DNA of 64,000 nt from Sphingomonas sp. S2-65 (GCF_021513175.1 NZ_CP090953.1:1421001-1485000), one strand, 5' to 3'; shown: positions 18,454 through 27,361, counted from the first letter of the stretch. Notes: a model not told the origin generated them from the letters alone. Program-made: numbers and translations.

Positions 18454-18792
18454 ATGCTGCTGACTGCTGCCCTGCTGATCGCCGCCGCCCCTGCCCCCCT
18501 GCCGGCCCGGTCCGCGATGCGGCAATGCTATTTGCGGGTCGACGGCAAGGTGCATGTGAACGCCCGGTGCCGTGTCTTCCCGCTGGGTGGGAAGAGCTAT
18601 ACGCTCAACACCTGGGACGGCGGCAAGCCGCGCCGCTCGCACTTCGCACAGGTGAGCGAAGGCAAGCCGGGCCGCGGCGAGGCGAGCTGGAACGCCGACC
18701 CGAACGACAACCGGGCCGGCGACCCGCTGGGCAGCGTCCGCTGGAGCAAGGGCTGCTGGATCAACACCCGCGTGAAAATCTGCGCGCGCTGA
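18454..18792 (+). CDS. small secreted protein of unknown function
   Basis: A 112-aa protein starting at 18454 after AAGGA, with an Ala/Leu-rich signal peptide (about residues 1-17). The mature part has four Cys (RQCYLRVDG, NARCRVFP, KGCWINTRVKICAR), consistent with two disulfides, and aromatic/Gly-rich turns. It follows the GH130 gene by 19 bases and may belong to the same transcript. No family is recognised. Confidence 0.75.
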   Translation: MLLTAALLIAAAPAPLPARSAMRQCYLRVDGKVHVNARCRVFPLGGKSYTLNTWDGGKPRRSHFAQVSEGKPGRGEASWNADPNDNRAGDPLGSVRWSKGCWINTRVKICAR

Positions 18793-18806
18793 TCCGCGGG
18801 GATGGA

Positions 18807-18829
18807 CGGGTGAGCTTCCGAGTCACCCG
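18807..18829 (+). terminator. possible terminator hairpin
   Basis: A seven-base-pair stem, CGGGTGA with TCACCCG, and a nine-base loop 15 bases after the small secreted gene. No T-run follows, so intrinsic termination is uncertain. Confidence 0.35.
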
Positions 18830-18926
18830 GCCCGCTCCGCTGCGGCGGGGAAGTGCGTAGAAGGCCCTTAACCGCGGCGTAATATACGCTGGGTGAAGAT
18901 CGGCAATCTTGATCGGGAGAGCCCCT

Positions 18927-19061
18927 GTGTCGCTGAATTGGCTTCGGAAGCTTCGCCGCAAACCCGCCCGCGCGCTGCTGCGAAAGCAGGAGACCTTCCG
19001 CGCGATGCAGACCGTGCAATATGACCCGGTTCAGGCCGCCTATGAGGCGCAGTGCGGCTGA
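18927..19061 (+). CDS. small basic 44-aa ORF
   Basis: A GTG-initiated frame encoding MSLNWLRKLRRKPARALLRK, then an acidic-neutral tail ending AQCG. CGGGAG lies about nine bases upstream. The strongly basic N-terminal helix followed by a polar helix suggests a peripheral membrane or nucleic-acid-binding peptide. It occupies an otherwise empty 313-base gap before tRNA-Gly. Only the ribosome site and composition support it. Confidence 0.45.
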   Translation: MSLNWLRKLRRKPARALLRKQETFRAMQTVQYDPVQAAYEAQCG

Positions 19062-19105
19062 GCCGAGGCCCGCTTCACGCGCCGTCCGCCGGGCGATGAT
19101 AGAGA

Positions 19106-19179
19106 TGGAGCGGGTGAAGGGAATCGAACCCTCGTCGTAAGCTTGGGAAGCTTCTGCTCTACCATTGAGCTACACCCGC
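19106..19179 (-). tRNA. tRNA-Gly, anticodon CCC
   Basis: Full cloverleaf on the minus strand: acceptor GCGGGTG/CACCCGC, D-stem GCTC/GAGC, anticodon loop TTCCCAA (anticodon CCC), T-arm GAGGG-TTCGATT-CCCTT, discriminator T and an encoded CCA. The outermost anticodon-stem pair is a G-A mismatch. U73 fits glycine identity. Confidence 0.95.
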
Positions 19180-19398
19180 ACGGCAGCACTCGGCTGCTCT
19201 GCTCGCGTTCCGCCCGACAGGCCGGCGCGAGACAGGCCAAGTGCCACGGCGCGGACGGTATCGTCAACGCAGATTCGGCGCCCCTCCGCAGTTGATATGC
19301 CGATCGCGCGGGGCCTCGCCGCCGCGTTTGATCCAGGTGAGTTGCTGCAATGCCGCTCCTGACCTAAGCCCGGGCCGAAGCATGGAGTTTGCGGCATC

Positions 19399-21078
19399 GT
19401 GACGGACGGGATCAACAAGGCACGGACGGGCATCACCGGGTTCGACGATCTGACGCTGGGCGGTTTGCCGAGCGGACGGCCGACCCTGGTGTGCGGATCG
19501 GCCGGGTGCGGCAAGACGCTGTTCGCGTCGACCTTCCTGATCAACGGCGCACGCGAAGAAGGCGAGCCCGGCGTCTTCGTGACCTTCGAGGAGCGCCCGG
19601 TCGATATCGTCGACAATGTCGCCTCGCTCGGCTTCGGGCTCGGCGATCTGGTCGCGCAGAAGAAGATCCATATCGAGCATGTCTCGATCAATCCGGCCGA
19701 GCTCGCCGAAGTCGGCGACTATGACCTCGAAGCATTGTTCCTCCGGCTGGAGCTGGCCGTCGACGAGATCGGCGCCAAGCGCATCGTGCTCGATACGATA
19801 GAGAGCCTGTTCTCCGCCTTCCAGAACCCCGCGATCCTGCGCGCCGAAATCCGCCGCCTGTTCGACTGGCTGAAGGAAAAAGGCCTCACCGCAGTGATCA
19901 CCGGCGAACGGGGCGACGGTTCGCTCACGCGCCAGGGGCTGGAGGAATATGTCTCGGACTGCGTGATCCTGCTCGATCACCGCGTCCACAACCAGGTCTC
20001 GACCCGCCGCCTGCGCATCGTCAAATATCGCGGCACTGCGCATGGCACCAACGAATATCCCTTCCTGATCGGCGAGGACGGCTTCAGCGTGCTGCCGGTC
20101 AGCTCGCTCGGGCTGGGGCACCGCGTGTTCGACGAGCGGATCGCCAGCGGGATCGACGATCTCGACGCGATGCTCTCGGGCGGCGGCTTCCACCGCGGCA
20201 GCTCGGTGCTGCTGAGCGGCGTCGCCGGCTCGGGCAAGAGCACGATCAGCGCGTCCTTCGCGCACGCCGCCTGCCAGCGCGGCGAGCGCGCGCTCTATTT
20301 CTCCTTCGAGGAATCTGAGCAGCAGACCGTGCGCAACATGCGCTCGATCGGCATGGATCTTCAGCCCTGCATCGATGCCGGGCTGCTCGCCTGCATCGCG
20401 GCGCGCCCGACCTTCTACAGCCTCGAGACCCATCTCGCGGTGATGCTGCGCGAGATCGAGCGCTTCCAGCCGTCGCTCGTCGTGCTCGATCCGATTTCCG
20501 CCTTCATCGATATGGGCGATCCGCTCGAAGTGCAGTCGATGCTGCTGCGGATGATCGACTATCTCAAGAGCAAGGGGATCACCGGCGTCTTCACGCACCT
20601 CACCCATGCCCAGGGCGAAGCCAAGACGGATGCCGGCCTGTCCTCGCTGATGGATGCATGGATCCTGCTGCTCAATCGCGAAGTCCATGGTGAGTTCAAC
20701 CGCGAGCTCTATCTGCTCAAGGCGCGCGGCATCTCGCATTCGAACCAGGTCCGCGAGTTCGTGATGAGCGCCAGCGGCATCCGCCTGATCGAACCCTATC
20801 TCGGCGCTGCCGGTGCCCTCACCGGATCGTCCCGGCGCTATGAGGAAGCGCGCACCCGCCGCGAGGAAGCCGTTCGCACTGCCGAAATTGCGCGGCTGCA
20901 GGAGAAGATCGCCCAGCGCCGCCGGCGCACCGAAGCACAGATTGAAGTGCTCACCGCCGAACTGGAAGCCGATGAAATCGAACTGAAAAGCATCGTCGAT
21001 CAGGAAAATAGCTATCTTACCCAGGTAAAGGTCGACGCAGCGGAGATGGCCGCAAGCCGCGGAGCGGGCAAGGCGTGA
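19399..21078 (+). CDS. kaiC: KaiC-type double-domain ATPase/autokinase
   Basis: A 559-aa tandem RecA-like ATPase related to the cyanobacterial clock protein. Domain CI has Walker A GSAGCGKT (33-40) and the catalytic Glu pair FEE (64-65); domain CII has GVAGSGKS (274-281) and FEE (304-305). By eye, the position of the cyanobacterial Ser-Thr phosphosites corresponds to Ser-Ser at 414-415 (GLSSLMDAWILL). The C-terminus ends in an extended charged coiled coil (about 480-545) in place of the cyanobacterial A-loop tail. The start is GTG. It is followed at once by kaiB and an HWE kinase. No kaiA is seen, so it may be a timer or stress regulator, not a free-running clock. Confidence 0.93.
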   Translation: MTDGINKARTGITGFDDLTLGGLPSGRPTLVCGSAGCGKTLFASTFLINGAREEGEPGVFVTFEERPVDIVDNVASLGFGLGDLVAQKKIHIEHVSINPAELAEVGDYDLEALFLRLELAVDEIGAKRIVLDTIESLFSAFQNPAILRAEIRRLFDWLKEKGLTAVITGERGDGSLTRQGLEEYVSDCVILLDHRVHNQVSTRRLRIVKYRGTAHGTNEYPFLIGEDGFSVLPVSSLGLGHRVFDERIASGIDDLDAMLSGGGFHRGSSVLLSGVAGSGKSTISASFAHAACQRGERALYFSFEESEQQTVRNMRSIGMDLQPCIDAGLLACIAARPTFYSLETHLAVMLREIERFQPSLVVLDPISAFIDMGDPLEVQSMLLRMIDYLKSKGITGVFTHLTHAQGEAKTDAGLSSLMDAWILLLNREVHGEFNRELYLLKARGISHSNQVREFVMSASGIRLIEPYLGAAGALTGSSRRYEEARTRREEAVRTAEIARLQEKIAQRRRRTEAQIEVLTAELEADEIELKSIVDQENSYLTQVKVDAAEMAASRGAGKA

Positions 21079-21092
21079 CCAAGGGACGAGAC

Positions 21093-21377
21093 ATGGAAGA
21101 AACACGAACGCCGTTGAAGCTCACGCTCTATGTCGCGGGACAGACACCCAAGTCGGTCGCGGCGATCCGCAATCTCGAGCGGATCGCGTCCGAGCACATG
21201 GCGGGCGAAGTCGAAGTCGAAGTGATCGATCTGCGCCAGCATCCGCAGCTTGCGCGCGAGCACAATATCGTCGCCATCCCCACCCTGGTCCGCTCGCTGC
21301 CCGTCCCCGTCGCGAAGATCATCGGCGATCTGTCGGACGAGGAAAAGGTCCTGGTCCATCTCAAGGTCGAAGGCTGA
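21093..21377 (+). CDS. kaiB: KaiB-like protein
   Basis: A 94-aa thioredoxin-like protein of the KaiB family, expected to bind KaiC. Features are KLTLYVAGQTPKSVAAIRNL, VEVIDLRQHPQLA, IVAIPTLVRSLPVP and IGDLSDEEKVL. The ATG at 21093 is preferred because AAGGGA lies upstream; a GTG at 21075 overlapping the kaiC stop would add six residues. The position between kaiC and the kinase, with almost no spacing, marks a single transcript. Confidence 0.92.
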   Translation: MEETRTPLKLTLYVAGQTPKSVAAIRNLERIASEHMAGEVEVEVIDLRQHPQLAREHNIVAIPTLVRSLPVPVAKIIGDLSDEEKVLVHLKVEG

Positions 21378-21378
21378 G

Positions 21379-22854
21379 ATGGCGACTGCCGAGCCGACGC
21401 GTATCGAGGATCGCGAAGCCGATCTCCGCCGCCGCCTGGCCGAGGCCGAGGATACGCTGCGCGCGATCCGCGACGGTGAAGTCGATGCGCTGGTGGTACG
21501 CGGCGCCCAATCGGACGAAGTCTTCGCGCTGGGCGGGCAGGACAGCTACCGCGCCTTCATGGAGGCGATGGACATCGGCGCGGCCGCGCTGGATGGCGAC
21601 GGCGCGCTGATCTACGCAAATTCGGCCCTGTGCGGGATGTTCGGCCGCACCGCCAAGAACCTGCAGCAGGACGGCATCTTCGCCGCTCTGGGCGAGGAAG
21701 GCGCACGCGCGGTCCGCGCGCTGATCGCCGAAGTCGACGGCAATCGCCGCAGCCGGCAGGTCGCCCTGCCCTGCGCCGGCGGATACTGCCATGTCGAGGT
21801 GACCGCCGCGCCGGTCGCTTTGGGCTTCGGGCATGGCCATGCGCTCACCTTCACCGACGTCACCGAACGGATCGAAGCGGCTGCCGCGCATGAGAGCGAC
21901 CGCATCGGCCGCGCGATCATGGCGTCTTCGAACGAAGCCGTCGTCGTGTGCAACCGCGACGGCCGCGTCACGCATGCCAATGCCGGGGTGCGCCATTTCC
22001 ACGACGGTAGCACGATCGGCAAGCCGTTCGACGAAGCGTTTCCGCTCGCATTCGCATTGAGTTCGGGCCTGATGGTCGGGAGCGACCTGATCGGGGTGGC
22101 GCTGGCGGGCACGGCCGTGCGCGGGGTGGAAGCCACGCTGACGCTGGACGGACGTACCCAGGATGTCCTGCTGAGCGCAGGGCCGCTGCGGCAGTCGGGC
22201 GAGACGATCTATGGCTGCATCGTCACGATGGCCGACGTGACCGAGCGCCGCGCGACCGAAAAGCGTCAAGCGCTGCTGATGGGCGAACTCACCCACCGCG
22301 TGAAGAATACGCTGACGCTGGTGATGTCGATCGCCAACCGCACCATTTCCGGCGCGAAGGACATGGCCGATTTCCGCGTCTCGTTCGGGCAGCGGCTCCA
22401 GGCGCTCGCCGCGACGCACACCCTGCTTGCCGACGGCGTTTGGGATGGGCTGACGCTGGAGGAACTGATCAATGCCGAGCTGGCGCCCTATGTCACCGTC
22501 GGCAGCGAACGCGTGCGGCTGGAGGGTGTCGCCGTTCGAGTGGTGCCCGACGCGGCAGTGGCGCTGGGGCTGATCTTCCACGAGCTGGTGACCAACGCCG
22601 TGAAATATGGCGCGCTGTCGAACGAAACCGGGCGCATCGCGATCAGCGCATCCGCCGTCGGCGACATCACCGAGATCATCTGGCAGGAAGATGGCGGGCC
22701 GGCGGTCAGCGTTCCCGAGAAGATGGGGTTCGGCCAGACGGTGATCGCCCGCGGCCTGGGCCAGCACGGCCAAAAGAGCACCAAGGTGGAGTTCCGCCCG
22801 GAGGGGCTGGTCTGCCGCATGTATGTGGGCGCGGAACAGGCGCGGCACCCCTGA
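21379..22854 (+). CDS. PAS-domain HWE-family sensor histidine kinase
   Basis: A 491-aa soluble kinase. A short N-terminal coiled coil (RRRLAEAEDTLRAIRDGEVDALVV) leads into two PAS-like domains (about 50-175 and 180-295). The phosphoacceptor motif is ELTHRVKNTL (His about 306). The ATP domain has FHELVTNAVKYGA with the diagnostic His (about 401) and the IIWQEDGGP Trp-x-Glu (about 435), defining the HWE type. It starts one base after the kaiB stop, so it is probably an output or input kinase for KaiC/KaiB. HWE kinases in alphaproteobacteria often feed the PhyR-EcfG stress pathway; whether this one does is inference. Confidence 0.92.
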   Translation: MATAEPTRIEDREADLRRRLAEAEDTLRAIRDGEVDALVVRGAQSDEVFALGGQDSYRAFMEAMDIGAAALDGDGALIYANSALCGMFGRTAKNLQQDGIFAALGEEGARAVRALIAEVDGNRRSRQVALPCAGGYCHVEVTAAPVALGFGHGHALTFTDVTERIEAAAAHESDRIGRAIMASSNEAVVVCNRDGRVTHANAGVRHFHDGSTIGKPFDEAFPLAFALSSGLMVGSDLIGVALAGTAVRGVEATLTLDGRTQDVLLSAGPLRQSGETIYGCIVTMADVTERRATEKRQALLMGELTHRVKNTLTLVMSIANRTISGAKDMADFRVSFGQRLQALAATHTLLADGVWDGLTLEELINAELAPYVTVGSERVRLEGVAVRVVPDAAVALGLIFHELVTNAVKYGALSNETGRIAISASAVGDITEIIWQEDGGPAVSVPEKMGFGQTVIARGLGQHGQKSTKVEFRPEGLVCRMYVGAEQARHP

Positions 22855-22935
22855 TGCCCTTGGCGGGCCCGTTCACGTGTTGACCTGACCCGAATGGCCA
22901 GTAGCGTCGCCAGCCTTCACATCGGGAGATCGGGC

Positions 22936-24333
22936 ATGCGGGTTTCGGGCGTTTCGGCACTTCTTGGTTTGGCGCTGATCGCCGGTACGGCCCAGGCGCA
23001 GTCGAACCCGCAGGCCGAGGCGCAGGCGCTGGATCTGCTCAAGCGCGGCATCGCGTTCCGCACGGTGGCGGGCGCGGGCAACCAGACCTTCGACTACGCC
23101 ACCTACCTCAAGGGCGTGCTCGTCGCCGGCGGCTTCGCGAACGACGATGTGCGCGTCGAGAGACTGGGGGATACGGCCTATCTGGTTGCGCGCTATCGCG
23201 GGACCGGCAAAGCGGCGAACGGCGCGAAGCCGATCCTGATCTCCGGCCATATGGACGTGGTCGAGGCCAAGCCCGCCGACTGGGAGCGCGACCCGTTCAC
23301 GCCGATCATCGAGAATGGCTATATCTTTGGCCGCGGTGCCAGCGACATGAAGTACGACCTCTCGACGCTCACCGCGACGCTCGTGCAGTTGAAGCGCGAA
23401 GGATTCAAGCCGGGCCGCGACATCGTCCTGCTGCTGTCGGGCGACGAAGAGACCGCGATGAAGACGACAGCCGCCCTCGCAGATCAATATCACGACGCAG
23501 AGCTGCTGCTCAACATCGATGGCGGCGGCGGCGAGCTGGACGAGAGCGGCAAACCCGTGATCTTCGGACTGCAGGGTGCCGAAAAGACCTATGGCGATTA
23601 CGAGCTGAGCGTCACCAACCCGGGTGGCCATTCAAGCGCGCCGCGCAAGCCGAACGCGATCTATCAGCTCGCCCGCGCATTGGAGCGCTTGGGGGACCAT
23701 GAGTTTCCCGGCCAAGTGAATGAAGTGACAAAGGCGAGCTGGCGCGCCTCTGCGGCGCAGGCCAAGGATCCCAAGATCGCCGAGGCGATGCGCCGGTTCG
23801 CCGCCAATCCGAACGACCTGGAGGCGCGGGCAGCGCTGCGCGCCGATCCAGGGTTGATCGGGCAGACCGGCACGACCTGCGTCGCGACGATGGTCGCGGC
23901 GGGACATGCCCCCAACGCCCTGCCCCAGCGCGCGACGGCGACAGTCAATTGCCGCATCTTTCCCGGCACCTCGGTCGAGCAGATTCAGGCCCGGCTCAGC
24001 GAAGTGGTAGCCGATCCGGAAGTGAAGGTGCGCTATATCGACAGCGGCACGGTCGCCAGCGACGCTTCGCCGATGCGGGCCGACCTGATGCAGCTGGTTA
24101 CCCGCGCGGTGCATGCGCGCTTCAAGGACGTGCCGATCGTACCGGTCATGGCGGCGGGGGCGAGCGACAGCATGTGGTTCCGCGCCAGGGGCGTGCCGAG
24201 CTATGGCGTCAGCCCGATCTTCATGAAGTCATCCGACAGCTTCTCGCACGGACTGAACGAGCGCACGCCGCTGAGCGAGATCACGCCGTCGATTACCTAT
24301 TACAAGACGCTGCTGACCGGGCTGGCCAAGTAG
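22936..24333 (+). CDS. secreted M20 family zinc peptidase
   Basis: A 465-aa metallopeptidase of the M20/ArgE-DapE-CPG2 clan. The start at 22936 (MRVSGVSALLG) has GGGAG upstream and gives a signal peptide ending AQAQS near residue 23. Metal motifs are ISGHMDVV, GRGASDMKYDL (bridging Asp) and LSGDEET (catalytic Glu then ligand). The dimerisation lid includes NPGGHSSAPRKPNAIYQLA, and SFSHGLNE holds the last His ligand. It probably cleaves dipeptides or amino-acid amides in the periplasm. It starts 81 bases after the kinase gene with its own ribosome site. Confidence 0.92.
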   Translation: MRVSGVSALLGLALIAGTAQAQSNPQAEAQALDLLKRGIAFRTVAGAGNQTFDYATYLKGVLVAGGFANDDVRVERLGDTAYLVARYRGTGKAANGAKPILISGHMDVVEAKPADWERDPFTPIIENGYIFGRGASDMKYDLSTLTATLVQLKREGFKPGRDIVLLLSGDEETAMKTTAALADQYHDAELLLNIDGGGGELDESGKPVIFGLQGAEKTYGDYELSVTNPGGHSSAPRKPNAIYQLARALERLGDHEFPGQVNEVTKASWRASAAQAKDPKIAEAMRRFAANPNDLEARAALRADPGLIGQTGTTCVATMVAAGHAPNALPQRATATVNCRIFPGTSVEQIQARLSEVVADPEVKVRYIDSGTVASDASPMRADLMQLVTRAVHARFKDVPIVPVMAAGASDSMWFRARGVPSYGVSPIFMKSSDSFSHGLNERTPLSEITPSITYYKTLLTGLAK

Positions 24334-24343
24334 CGATCCGCAA

Positions 24344-25099
24344 TCAGATCCCGCCCTCGACCGGTGCCCTGCCCTGCGCTTCCAACGCGGCGAGCAGGGC
24401 GTCGGCACAGGCGTCGAGCATGCCTTGATCCGTCGCGCGCACCACGAAGTTCGCGCCGACCCGGCCTTCGCGGAAGAACGGGTAGCTGCCGATCGAAACC
24501 CCGGCATGGGCGCGCTCGGTGTGGCGCAGCAGGTCGGCGATCTCGCTCTCGGCGACCCAGGCGCCGAGCGTGCGGGCGAGCACCGGTAGCCCGCCCTCGA
24601 GCGAACCGGTCAGCGCGTCGAGCATGCCGGCGGCGATGTGCGGCACGCCGGCCAGGATGAAGATGTTGCCGTGGCGGATACCCGGCGCGCCCGACATGCG
24701 GTTGGGGATCAGGTCGGCGCCCTCCGGCACCCGCGCCATACGCAGCCGCGCGTCGGTGAGCCCGCCGCGTGTCGCGTAATAGTCCTCCAGCGCCGCGCGC
24801 GCTTGCGGATGGACGACAACGGGTACGCCAAGCGCCGCGGCGATGGCATCGACGGTGATGTCGTCATGCGTCGGGCCGATGCCGCCGGTGGTGAAGAGGT
24901 AGTCGTTGCGTGCGCGCAGCGCGTTCACCGCCTCGACGATCGCGCCTTCGACGTCGGGCACGATGCGCACTTCGGCGAGCCTGATGCCCTGCACGTTCAG
25001 CCAGCTGGCCAGCTGTGCCACGTTCTTGTCCTGCGTGCGGCCGGACAGGATTTCGTCCCCGATCACCGCCAGTGCCGCCGTCCAGATGCGCTCGCCCAT
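24344..25099 (-). CDS. CinA/MoCF-domain molybdopterin-binding-like protein
   Basis: A 251-aa protein with the MoCF fold of the CinA N-terminal half: IGDEILSGRTQDKN near the start, VPDVEGAIVEAVNALRAR, and FTTGGIGPTHDDITVDAIA. It lacks the C-terminal nicotinamide-mononucleotide deamidase domain of full CinA, matching the short competence/damage-inducible-protein-A-like group; some such proteins hydrolyse ADP-ribose or FAD-type compounds. The gene is convergent with the M20 peptidase (10-base gap) and divergent from map (53 bases). Confidence 0.85.
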   Translation of the reverse strand: MGERIWTAALAVIGDEILSGRTQDKNVAQLASWLNVQGIRLAEVRIVPDVEGAIVEAVNALRARNDYLFTTGGIGPTHDDITVDAIAAALGVPVVVHPQARAALEDYYATRGGLTDARLRMARVPEGADLIPNRMSGAPGIRHGNIFILAGVPHIAAGMLDALTGSLEGGLPVLARTLGAWVAESEIADLLRHTERAHAGVSIGSYPFFREGRVGANFVVRATDQGMLDACADALLAALEAQGRAPVEGGI

Positions 25100-25152
25100 T
25101 GGGTAGCCGTACGATCTCGCAAACCGCGGTGCAAACGCCTATATGGCCGCGC

Positions 25153-25980
25153 ATGACCGAATATGTGACCGTCACCCCCGACACGCCGCACGCCCGCACG
25201 AATGCCATCAAGCTGCATGGCCCAGAGGGTTTCGCCGGCATGCGCAAGGCGGGGCGGCTGGCAGCCGAGATCCTGGACGCGCTGGTGCCGCACGTCGTGC
25301 CGGGTGTCTCCACCCAGGCGCTGGACGAGATCGTCCGGTCGATGACGCTCGATGCCGGCGCAGTGCCGGCCACCCTGGGCTATCGCGGCTACACGCATTC
25401 GAGCTGCATCTCGATCAACCATGTCGTGTGCCACGGCATTCCGTCCGACGCGCGCACGCTCAAGGATGGCGACATCCTGAACGTGGACGTGACGCCGCTG
25501 CTCGACGGCTGGCACGGCGACAGCAGCCGCATGTACCTGGCCGGAGACGTACCGATCAAGGCGCGGCGGCTGGTCGACGTCACCTATGAATGCCTGATGC
25601 TCGGTTTGGAGCAGGCAAAGCCGGGTAACCATCTGGGCGACATCAGCCATGCGATTCAGCGTCATGCCGAGAAGCACCGCTATGGCGTGGTTCGCGATTT
25701 CTGCGGCCACGGCATCGGGCAGGTCTTCCACGATGCGCCCGAGGTGGTTCATGTCGGCCGCCCCGGCACCGGACCCGAGCTTCGCCCCGGCATGATCTTC
25801 ACCGTCGAGCCGATGATCAACATCGGCCGCGCCGACGTGAAGGTGCTCGACGACGGCTGGACGGCGGTTACCCGCGACCGCTCGCTGTCCGCCCAGTTCG
25901 AGCATTCGATCGGCATCACCGACGACGGGTGCGAGATCTTCACGCAGAGCCCGGCAGGACTGGATCGCCCACCCTATTGA
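25153..25980 (+). CDS. map: methionine aminopeptidase type I
   Basis: Removes the initiator Met from new proteins, using two metal ions. It is 275 aa; the ATG at 25153 (MTEYVTVTPD) is chosen over an upstream in-frame ATG that lies inside the divergent gene. Metal ligands are visible in DGDILNVDVT (Asp), WHGDSSRMY (Asp), GHGIGQVFHDAP (His), FTVEPMIN (Glu) and QFEHSIGI (Glu). CHGIPSD is the usual substrate-pocket loop. Confidence 0.95.
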   Translation: MTEYVTVTPDTPHARTNAIKLHGPEGFAGMRKAGRLAAEILDALVPHVVPGVSTQALDEIVRSMTLDAGAVPATLGYRGYTHSSCISINHVVCHGIPSDARTLKDGDILNVDVTPLLDGWHGDSSRMYLAGDVPIKARRLVDVTYECLMLGLEQAKPGNHLGDISHAIQRHAEKHRYGVVRDFCGHGIGQVFHDAPEVVHVGRPGTGPELRPGMIFTVEPMINIGRADVKVLDDGWTAVTRDRSLSAQFEHSIGITDDGCEIFTQSPAGLDRPPY

Positions 25981-25989
25981 TGCGGTCGA

Positions 25990-26017
25990 GGCGGAGCGAC
26001 GGTACCGCCGCTCCGCC
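25990..26017. terminator. bidirectional hairpin between convergent genes
   Basis: GGCGGAGCGACGGT pairs with ACCGCCGCTCCGCC (one mismatch, arms adjacent) between the 3' ends of map and the next minus-strand gene. There is no T-run. Confidence 0.5.
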
Positions 26018-26022
26018 CAAGC

Positions 26023-26964
26023 TCAGCGCGCGCGATAGGCGCGGCCCGACTGGATCAGCCGCTGGCGTGCGGTGTTGCCGGGCACGGCGATATGCAGTGC
26101 GGGATCATATTCCTTGCCCACCGCTTCGCCGTCCGCGGGTACCCAGATCTGGACCACCGTATTGGTGTATCCCTGCGGCAGATAGCGGACATAATAGCCG
26201 TCCGGATGAAGGCTCCAGCGTCCGGTCGGCACGTCCAGGCTTCCCTCGCCGACCGGCGCCATGCCCGCCAGCACGGCGACGCGCTCAAGCTCGGCGAAGC
26301 TGGTCCCGGGCGACGCAAGCATGCTGCGCAGATTCGCCTCGGCCTGCATCACCTGGCGCAGTTCGCGCGGCAGATTGTCGGCGATCGGGCCACGGGTGAG
26401 GAGATCGAGCGCATTGCGGTTCAGCGATGCGATCTGGCGGGGGCTCAACAGCTGGGCGGCCACCGCCTGGTGCTCGGTCGCCAGATCCTCGAAGCGGGCA
26501 CGTGCGAGGATCGCCCAGAGCAGCGTCTGGATCTCGTGCTGGTCGATCTGCGGATGCGCGACCGAGTTGCGCACGATGGTGATCACTGCATCGCGTGCAG
26601 AGCCCTCGGGCGGTGCGAACAGATAGCCATCGCCGCCACCGGGTCCGTGCGTGCCCGCCTGAAGGCAGTAGCTCTGGTCGTGGAACTCATAGAAGCCGGG
26701 CTGAAGCACGAAGCCGCCAGCGGGCGTGCGGCGGAGCTCCGTCAGTGCCCGCTTCGGCTCGGCAGGCACGAAACCGTCCCTGTCGGGCGCTTCCCATTGC
26801 GCGTCTTCCAGGCTGGTCGTGATCGGCGCTCGCCGCAGTTCCGGCATGCGGATGCCGGCCTTTTGCGCAAGCTTGCCGAGCCCGCCGAATTGCGCCTGTG
26901 CCGGCGCCGGACACAAGGCCAGGGACACCGCGCCCAGCACGGTTCCCAACATCCAAATCTTCAT
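26023..26964 (-). CDS. exported protein of unknown function
   Basis: A 313-aa protein with a signal peptide (MKIWMLGTVLGAVSLALCPAPAQAQ in two parts; cleavage near residue 24). The middle has HDQSYCLQAGTHGPGGGDGY and a helical segment with Gln/His-rich LLWAILARARFEDLATEHQA. The C-terminal third, with DVPTGRWSLHPDGYYVRYLP and VVQIWVPADG, looks beta-rich, and the end PGNTARQRLIQSGR recalls surface or assembly proteins. No family is recognised. It is convergent with map. Confidence 0.75.
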   Translation of the reverse strand: MKIWMLGTVLGAVSLALCPAPAQAQFGGLGKLAQKAGIRMPELRRAPITTSLEDAQWEAPDRDGFVPAEPKRALTELRRTPAGGFVLQPGFYEFHDQSYCLQAGTHGPGGGDGYLFAPPEGSARDAVITIVRNSVAHPQIDQHEIQTLLWAILARARFEDLATEHQAVAAQLLSPRQIASLNRNALDLLTRGPIADNLPRELRQVMQAEANLRSMLASPGTSFAELERVAVLAGMAPVGEGSLDVPTGRWSLHPDGYYVRYLPQGYTNTVVQIWVPADGEAVGKEYDPALHIAVPGNTARQRLIQSGRAYRAR

Positions 26965-27081
26965 TTCCGCCCCCCTTGGCAGTCGCCGATCCTCGTCCCC
27001 TACACGGGCTTGATCCGGTTCACCACCGACGGCGGCGCGGTCGCGCGGCGGGCTTTCAGGGCCTCAGGCGCGGCCTGACCG

Positions 27082-27351
27082 TCAGTGGTCGCGCTTGGAT
27101 GGTTGAGACCAGAAGCGGATGGCTTCGGCTGCGGCGTTGGCGTCTAGATCGCCGACCCGGCTGGTGATCTTGAATTCGCGCCGCCGTTCGGGCGGCAATG
27201 CCAGCAGCCCATGTACCATGATGATCAGCGGCCCGGTAGCAACCGGTTCGTGCGCGTCGTCCGCGCAGGTCTCCGTCGCGGTGCAGGCGCAGCGGTATAA
27301 CGCCGCCGGCGTGCTCATCGAGAAGAACTTATCGGCGAACAGACCCCCCAT
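27082..27351 (-). CDS. hypothetical protein behind an EcfG-type promoter
   Basis: An 89-aa frame of unknown function. It has a Cys cluster (YRCACTATETCADD) near the N-terminus and a hydrophobic stretch GPLIIMVHGLLALPPE, then a polar tail. The ATG at 27351 would lie only a few bases after the predicted transcription start (promoter 27362-27386), implying a nearly leaderless message. The internal ATG at 27318 (MSTPAALYRC, 78 aa) is the alternative but has no clear ribosome site. The promoter is the main reason for believing the gene is real. Confidence 0.6.
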   Translation of the reverse strand: MGGLFADKFFSMSTPAALYRCACTATETCADDAHEPVATGPLIIMVHGLLALPPERRREFKITSRVGDLDANAAAEAIRFWSQPSKRDH

Positions 27352-27361
27352 AACCTTCAGA

